NCBI GenBank assembly: GCA_035626475.1
Contig: DASPNP010000056.1
Location: forward strand, 1-55,314
Source of the DNA: DASPKT01 sp035626475
GTDB taxonomy: Bacteria; Pseudomonadota; Alphaproteobacteria; Azospirillales; Azospirillaceae
Direction of reading: 5' to 3'
DNA: 55,314 nucleotides
Under the pieces are notes generated by a model. That model worked only from the letters and a program-made list of their open reading frames with translations, had not been told where the DNA came from and made no database searches. Position numbers and translations under genes: made by a program. Positions 50,656 through 55,314 of the stretch are shown here, piece after piece (position 1 is the stretch's first letter; the number at the start of each line of letters is the position of its first letter).

Positions 50656-51275
50656 CCAATACCGGTGCGGGAACCGGCCTGTCTCCGACCGGATCGGCCA
50701 CTGCCGCCGGCGGCCTGAGCGACGAGGATGTGCGGTCGGTGGTCGAGGCCTACGGGCTGGCGCGGGATCTGGGCTTCGATGATCTGCAGGGCGCCGGCCT
50801 CGCGGCCGAGGCCCTGCGCGCCCGCCACGCCGACATGTCGCAGGCCGTGGCGTCCATGGCCGCCATGAGCGTGCTGGCCGGCGGGGTGCCGGTACCGCTC
50901 GTTCCCGTCATCGTCGCGGTGGCCGAGGCGATCGACCTGACCTTGCGCCGCTCGCGCGAGGCCAGCGACGCGCTGAGCGACCGGCTCGCGGCGCGGCAGC
51001 GCTTCCTCGCGGAAGCCGAATGGCGCATCGAGGAGAAGCGGCAATGGCTGCGGCAATGCCGTCAGCGCGACCGTCTCGCCGCCATCGACATCGCCACCTG
51101 GTCGGAGGCCGACGCGCGGCAGCTCGGCCTTCTGGTCCGGGCCGCGGGTGGCGCCGGGACCGTCCTCGCCTGGCTGTTCGCCGCCGCCGCGAGGGCCGAT
51201 CGCGCCGGGGACGTCCAGACGGCCAAGGCCGTTCTCGGCATCCTCGTGCGCGTCCGGCTGCTGGCGCCGGGCTGA
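50652..51275 (+). CDS. Hypothetical alpha-helical protein in the sigma-1.1 operon (207 aa)
   Basis: Starts at the ATGA overlap with the upstream small gene. Polar N-terminus, then helices: DEDVRSVVEAYGLARDLGFD, a weakly hydrophobic Ala/Val-rich region at about 70-100 (MAAMSVLAGGVPVPLVPVIVAVAEAI), a long charged coiled-coil-like helix (RQRFLAEAEWRIEEKRQWLR), and an Ala-rich C-terminus with LVRAAGGAGTVLAWLFAAAA. It could associate with membranes. No family recognised. The tight coupling suggests it works with the sigma-1.1-like protein. Confidence 0.65.
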   Translation: MTNTGAGTGLSPTGSATAAGGLSDEDVRSVVEAYGLARDLGFDDLQGAGLAAEALRARHADMSQAVASMAAMSVLAGGVPVPLVPVIVAVAEAIDLTLRRSREASDALSDRLAARQRFLAEAEWRIEEKRQWLRQCRQRDRLAAIDIATWSEADARQLGLLVRAAGGAGTVLAWLFAAAARADRAGDVQTAKAVLGILVRVRLLAPG

Positions 51276-51375
51276 CCCGTCCGCAATCCCTGGTGTTGCT
51301 GGCCGCAATCGGCCTAGTCTCGGTGCTGACTTGAAAAACAGGCGCCCCGCTTTGGCCGGGGCGCCGGAGGAAAGA

Positions 51376-54300
51376 ATGTCCAACGGGACACCGCCCATCG
51401 TGGGCATCGGCGCGTCCGCCGGGGGCATCGCCGCCCTCGAGGCCTTCTTCCGGGCGATGCCCGTCGACAGCGGCCTGGCTTTCGTCGTGCTCACGCACCT
51501 GGCTCCCCAGCAGGACAGCAGCCTGCCGGCGATCCTCGCCAACTACACCGCCATGCCCGTGGCGGCCGCCATGGACGGCGTCGAGCCCCAGCCCGACCAT
51601 GTCTACGTCCTGCCGTCCAGCATGGTGCTCACCATCGCCGAGGGACGGCTGAGGTCGCGGGCCCTGCCGGGCTTCACGCGCGAATACCACCCGGTGGACG
51701 TCTTCTTCAGCAGCCTGGCCCTCGACCGGGGCGAGGCCGCCGCCGCGATCGTGCTGTCCGGAGGCGGCAGCGACGGCGCCCTCGGCCTCAAGGCGGTGAA
51801 GGAGCGGGGCGGGCTCACGATCGCCCAGGGCAACGGTCCGACCCGGCCCCGGCATGACGGCATGCCGTCCAGCGCCATCGCCACCGGGGCGGTCGACCTG
51901 GTGCTGCCGGCGGAAGCCATGCCCGGGCCGCTGCTGGAGTTCGCCCGCTCGCTGGCGCTGTTCGAACAGGCGGAGACCACCCCCGAGCCGCCGGCGCCGC
52001 TGCTGGCGCTGGAGCGGCTCCAGCCCGCGGTCTGCGCGGTCCTGCGCGACCAGGTCGGGCATGACTTCCGGGGCTATAAGGAAAAGACCTTCATGCGCCG
52101 CCTGCACCGCCGCCTGCAGGTGCGCGGCGTGGCCGGCGCCGAGGAGTATCTGGAGCTGCTGGGCCGCGATCCGGAGGAGGTGCGCGCGCTGTTCCGCGAC
52201 CTGCTGATCGGCGTGACCGGCTTCTTCCGCGATCCCGACGCCTTCGACCTCATGGAGCGCGAGGTGATTCCGGCCCTGCTGGCGGGCCGCGCGGCCGACG
52301 ACACGGTCCGCATCTGGGTGCCCGGCTGCGCCACTGGCGAGGAGGCGTACTCCATCGCCATGCTGCTGCGCGAGGCGATGGACCGGCTGGATGTCCGGCC
52401 CCAGGTGCAGCTCTTCGCCACCGACATCGACGACGCGGCGCTGGCCACCGCCCGGCTCGGCCGCTATCCGGCGGCGCTGCTGACTGGAATCGGGCCGGAG
52501 CGCCTGCGCCGCTTCTTCATGCCCAGCGGCAACGGCATGGCGGTGTCGAAGGAGATCCGCGACCTCTGCATCTTCTCCTCCCACAGCATCGTGCGCGATC
52601 CTCCCTTCTCGCGGATGGACCTGATCTCCTGCCGCAACCTGCTGATATATCTCGGGCCGGAACTGCAGGCGAAGGTGCTGCCTATGTTCCATTACGCCCT
52701 GCGGCCGAAGGGCTACCTGTTCCTCGGCATCTCCGAGAACGTGACGCAGCACGCCGCCCTGTTCTCGCCCGTGGACAAGAAGCACCGCCTGTTCCAGCGC
52801 CTCGACCCGGTCGGGCCGACGGCCAGCCACGCGTCCTTCGTGGCCGGGCCGCGATCGCCGGCGGTGACGCCGCCGAGCCTGAGAACCGAGGCTCCGCCCA
52901 GCGGGTCGGCGCTGCGGCGGTGCGTCGAGGTCCGCATGCTGGAGCAGTTCGCGCCGCCCCATGTCGTGGTCAGCGCGGCCGGGGACGTGGTCTATTTCTC
53001 GCCCCGGACCGGAAAGTACCTGGAGCCGCCCGCCGGCCTGCCGAACCGCCAGCTGATGGCGATGGCGCGCCGGGGGCTGCGGCTGGAGCTGAGGCTGGCC
53101 TTCCAGACGGTGCTGGAGACGCAGCGCCCGGTCCATCGCGAAGGGCTTTCCGTCGAGATCGGCGACCTGGTCCAGATCCTCAACCTCATCATCGAACCGC
53201 TGCCGCGCGAGGACGGCGAGAACCTGTTCCTCGTCGTCTTCCAGGATGTCGGGGCTCCGGCTCCGGCCGGTGCCGCCGGCATGCCCCTGCTCGGGCCGGC
53301 GGACGGCGGGTCGGCCATCGACCATCTGGAACGGGAGGTCAGGGAGACCCGCGAGCGGCTCCAGTCGACCATCGAGGAGTACGAGGCCACGCTGGAGGAG
53401 CTGAAATCCGCCAATGAGGAGCTACTCTCCTTCAACGAGGAGATCCAGTCGACCAACGAGGAGCTGGAGACCTCCAAGGAGGAGATCCACTCCATGAACG
53501 AGGAGCTGCAGACGGTCAACTCGGAGCTGGGCGCCAAGGTGGATGAGCTCGACCAGGCCAACAGCGACCTGCGCAACCTCTTCGAGAGCACCCGGGTCGG
53601 AACGCTGTTCCTGGGGGCGGACCTTGCGGTCCGCAGCTTCACCCCGATGGCGACGACGCTGTTCTCGCTCATCCCGAGCGATTGCGGCCGCCCGCTGGAT
53701 GATGTCGTCAGCCAGATCGACATGAAGAAGTTCAAGGCCGACGTCCGGGAGGTGCTGCGCCGCGCCACCTCCGTCGAGCGCCGCCTGACCCGCCGCGACG
53801 GCGGCGCCCATTACCTGCTGCGGGTCATTCCCTACCGCAGGAGCAGCGGTGCCGTGGACGGCGTGGTCGCGACCTTCATCGACGTGACCTCGCTCGTGCG
53901 GGCGGAAACCGACCGGTCGGCCTTCCTCGAGACGATGCGGCGCCGCGCCTGGATCAACCGGGCGCTGGTGGCGCTGCAGGCGGACCACGCGCTGGCCGCC
54001 GGCGACATGGACGCCGTCCGCGCCGACCTCGCGCGGCGGCTGGACGCGCTGGAACGGCTGTACGAGCTGATCTTCCGCCATGACTGGGAGATGGTCCGCT
54101 TCGGCGAGCTGCTGTCCCTGGCGACCGAGGGCGCCGGGTGGCTGCGCCTGGATCCGGGCGGACCCGACCTGTCGATCCCCGCCGACGCGGCCCTTCTGCT
54201 CGGCGTGCTTCTCATGGAACTCGGCGCGGCCTCCCCCGGGCAGAGCGCCTCCGCCCCGGCCTCCGGTACCTGCACCACTACTTGGCGCGTGGAGGACGGC

Positions 54301-54492
54301 CGGGGCCTGCTCGCCTTTTCCATCCGCTGGGCGAACGCCGCCGACGCCGCGCGGTTCGCGGCCCTCCTGGCACCGTCCTGCGCCTGGATCAGCCACCGCT
54401 TCGGCGCCACGGGCGGCGTCCGGGTGGTGTGCGGGGCGCGGTCGGAGGTGCAGGAGATCGAGATCAGCCAGAAGGTTCCCGGCCCGGCGTGA
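51376..54492 (+). CDS. CheB-CheR-PAS hybrid sensory protein with degenerate C-terminal kinase-like region
   Basis: 1038 residues. CheB methylesterase domain (about 6-190) with Ser14 (GASAGG), His41 (THLAP) and Asp133 (GGSDGALG). CheR methyltransferase (about 225-480) with GVTGFFRDPDAFD, the SAM motif VPGCATGEEAYS (about 315-326) and ISCRNLLIYL. A PAS domain (530-625), a long Glu-rich coiled coil (640-730, EEIQSTNEELETSKEEIHSM), and a second PAS domain (730-845). The last 190 residues look like a decayed HWE/HisKA_2 kinase: no H-box His in context and no N or G boxes. Fusions of this type occur upstream of two-component systems rather than in chemotaxis clusters. GGAGGAAAGA precedes ATG 51376. 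Confidence 0.88.
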   Translation: MSNGTPPIVGIGASAGGIAALEAFFRAMPVDSGLAFVVLTHLAPQQDSSLPAILANYTAMPVAAAMDGVEPQPDHVYVLPSSMVLTIAEGRLRSRALPGFTREYHPVDVFFSSLALDRGEAAAAIVLSGGGSDGALGLKAVKERGGLTIAQGNGPTRPRHDGMPSSAIATGAVDLVLPAEAMPGPLLEFARSLALFEQAETTPEPPAPLLALERLQPAVCAVLRDQVGHDFRGYKEKTFMRRLHRRLQVRGVAGAEEYLELLGRDPEEVRALFRDLLIGVTGFFRDPDAFDLMEREVIPALLAGRAADDTVRIWVPGCATGEEAYSIAMLLREAMDRLDVRPQVQLFATDIDDAALATARLGRYPAALLTGIGPERLRRFFMPSGNGMAVSKEIRDLCIFSSHSIVRDPPFSRMDLISCRNLLIYLGPELQAKVLPMFHYALRPKGYLFLGISENVTQHAALFSPVDKKHRLFQRLDPVGPTASHASFVAGPRSPAVTPPSLRTEAPPSGSALRRCVEVRMLEQFAPPHVVVSAAGDVVYFSPRTGKYLEPPAGLPNRQLMAMARRGLRLELRLAFQTVLETQRPVHREGLSVEIGDLVQILNLIIEPLPREDGENLFLVVFQDVGAPAPAGAAGMPLLGPADGGSAIDHLEREVRETRERLQSTIEEYEATLEELKSANEELLSFNEEIQSTNEELETSKEEIHSMNEELQTVNSELGAKVDELDQANSDLRNLFESTRVGTLFLGADLAVRSFTPMATTLFSLIPSDCGRPLDDVVSQIDMKKFKADVREVLRRATSVERRLTRRDGGAHYLLRVIPYRRSSGAVDGVVATFIDVTSLVRAETDRSAFLETMRRRAWINRALVALQADHALAAGDMDAVRADLARRLDALERLYELIFRHDWEMVRFGELLSLATEGAGWLRLDPGGPDLSIPADAALLLGVLLMELGAASPGQSASAPASGTCTTTWRVEDGRGLLAFSIRWANAADAARFAALLAPSCAWISHRFGATGGVRVVCGARSEVQEIEISQKVPGPA

Positions 54493-54701
54493 CGGGGCCC
54501 TTCCGGCAGGATCGCCACCGCGCCCATCAATAGCGGCGGAAGTTCTAATGCTGGTGAGCGACGATCTTATCGGCTTGAAGCTGTTACGATTGAAGAACTG
54601 GCCGGTTGAGAAGGCCATGCAGATTGCACAGGCGCCCCAATATGCGCCTGGGCCCAGCCATATCCGCCGCGAGACCATGTACGGCAGGGGAGAGAACCGC
54701 A
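54493..54701. other. 209-bp leader between the hybrid sensor and sigma-1.1 copy 2
   Basis: An AT-richer patch at 54530-54620 (GCTGTTACGATTGAAGAACT) may hold the promoter of the small gene at 54702. GGGCCCTTCCGGCAGGATCG just after the sensor stop has no clear terminator stem. Confidence 0.35.
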
Positions 54702-54911
54702 ATGGACGTCCGGGCCTTCCAGATGCGCCGCATCATCGAGATCGGCCAGGAGAAGGGCTGCCTCACGATCGCGGACATCTACCGGTTCTTCCCGCCGGCC
54801 ACGACAAGCCTGGTCGACTTCCTGCACGCGGTCGACACGATCGCCTCGGCCGGCATCGAGATCGAGAATTGTCCGGACGACCTTCCGCTGCAAACGCAAT
54901 GGCGCTCCTGA
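54702..54911 (+). CDS. Stand-alone sigma-70 region 1.1-like small protein, copy 2 (69 aa)
   Basis: MDVRAFQMRRIIEIGQEKGC then LTIADIYRFFPPATTSLVDF and LHAVDTIASAGIEIEN. Same length, same domain and same WRS ending as copy 1, with a closer match to sigma region 1.1 (IIEIGQEKGxLTxxDI, GIEIE). GGGGAGAG precedes ATG 54702. It faces the LuxR-type gene convergently, with 16 bp between stops. Confidence 0.75.
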   Translation: MDVRAFQMRRIIEIGQEKGCLTIADIYRFFPPATTSLVDFLHAVDTIASAGIEIENCPDDLPLQTQWRS

Positions 54912-54927
54912 ACCGGGCGCCGGTCCG

Positions 54928-55314
54928 TCAGGCGGTGTGTTGCAGCGGCGGCAGGACGGCGTCCGTGACCAGGCCCTGATCCAGCGCCCAGAGCGCCAGG
55001 CAGGTGCGGTTCGCCAGCCCGGTCTTGCGCATCAGTGTCCTGATGTGGATCTTGACCGTGTTCTCCGCGATGCCGAGGTCCCGCCCGATCACCTTGCTGC
55101 TGTGGCCGAGCGCGATGCGCCTGATCACCTCCACCTCCCGGTGGGTCAGCGCGGCGGCCTCCGGCCGGTGCGCCGACGGCGCGGCCAGATGCGGCGCCAG
55201 ACTGGCCGGATCGATCAGGAGAACGCGCTGGCCCAGCATGACCAGGCTCAGCACCCGCGCCAGCGTCTCCACCGAGCGGTCATGCGCGACGCAGCCGTTC
55301 ACGTCGCCGGCGAC
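54928..55314 (-). CDS. LuxR/NarL-family response regulator, C-terminal part (5' end outside window)
   Basis: About 128 residues are visible. The N-terminal visible part (NGCVAHDRSVETLARVLSLV) matches the last helix of a receiver domain (the xGYLLKDxxxEELxxAIR position). It is followed by a GerE helix-turn-helix: ALTHREVEVIRRIALGHSSK then VIGRDLGIAENTVKIHIRTL with MRKTGLANRTCLALWAL. The frame stays open to the right edge, so the receiver lies beyond it. The C-terminus ends soon after the HTH. It probably completes a phosphorelay with the neighbouring hybrid sensor, which is inference from position. Confidence 0.85.
   Translation of the reverse strand, partial: VAGDVNGCVAHDRSVETLARVLSLVMLGQRVLLIDPASLAPHLAAPSAHRPEAAALTHREVEVIRRIALGHSSKVIGRDLGIAENTVKIHIRTLMRKTGLANRTCLALWALDQGLVTDAVLPPLQHTA

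Overview
The window is very GC-rich (about 70% or more) with strongly C/G-biased third codon positions. Gene content (fused SecDF, an FNR/FixK-type box pair, a PHA-granule protein, an iteron-type Rep plus ParAB) fits an alphaproteobacterium, probably of the Azospirillum/Rhodospirillales kind with a multipartite genome. That placement is inference. I read the window as the replication and partition region of a secondary replicon (chromid or megaplasmid): a Rep_3 initiator sits among about 17 copies of a 19-bp iteron, and a parA-parB operon is flanked by 16-bp palindromes that look like parS.

Left third (1-20 kb): the 5' part of a HAMP-array sensor kinase; a heavy-metal RND efflux operon (Cys/His-rich periplasmic protein, adaptor, CusA/CzcA pump); a sugar O-acetyltransferase; several small exported or membrane proteins; a membrane LytTR regulator; a Tat-exported ferritin-like protein; a PHA-granule-associated protein; a TonB-dependent receptor; a GST; a quinone oxidoreductase; a LysR regulator; and two single-domain response regulators. 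Three families of palindromic intergenic repeats are spread through this and the following region.

20-25 kb: a pirin, then a tyrosine recombinase whose stop codon overlaps a 17-bp site. The inverted copy of that site lies 2.6 kb away. Between the copies are two convergent, AT-richer genes: a pentapeptide-repeat protein and a divergent PLP-fold aminotransferase. The layout looks like a recombinase-controlled invertible cassette. This is my leading candidate for an undescribed system.

25-33 kb: a tail-anchored protein carrying a sigma-70 region 1.1-like domain, SecDF, an APC permease, a TatA-like protein, a HbpS/GlcG-type protein, FliG, a 23-residue membrane protein and a small exported protein.

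33.6-46 kb: the iteron origin with the rep gene and its operator, a large secreted protein, a 1,426-residue RTX/cadherin-like protein, two small genes behind FNR/FixK-like boxes, then parAB with parS-like sites.

46-55 kb: a phosphodiesterase/phosphatase-superfamily protein, an ABC-F ATPase of lower GC with a transposase remnant upstream, and a signalling cluster. The cluster holds two standalone sigma-1.1-like small proteins flanking a CheB-CheR-PAS hybrid, ending in a LuxR/NarL-type regulator cut by the window edge.
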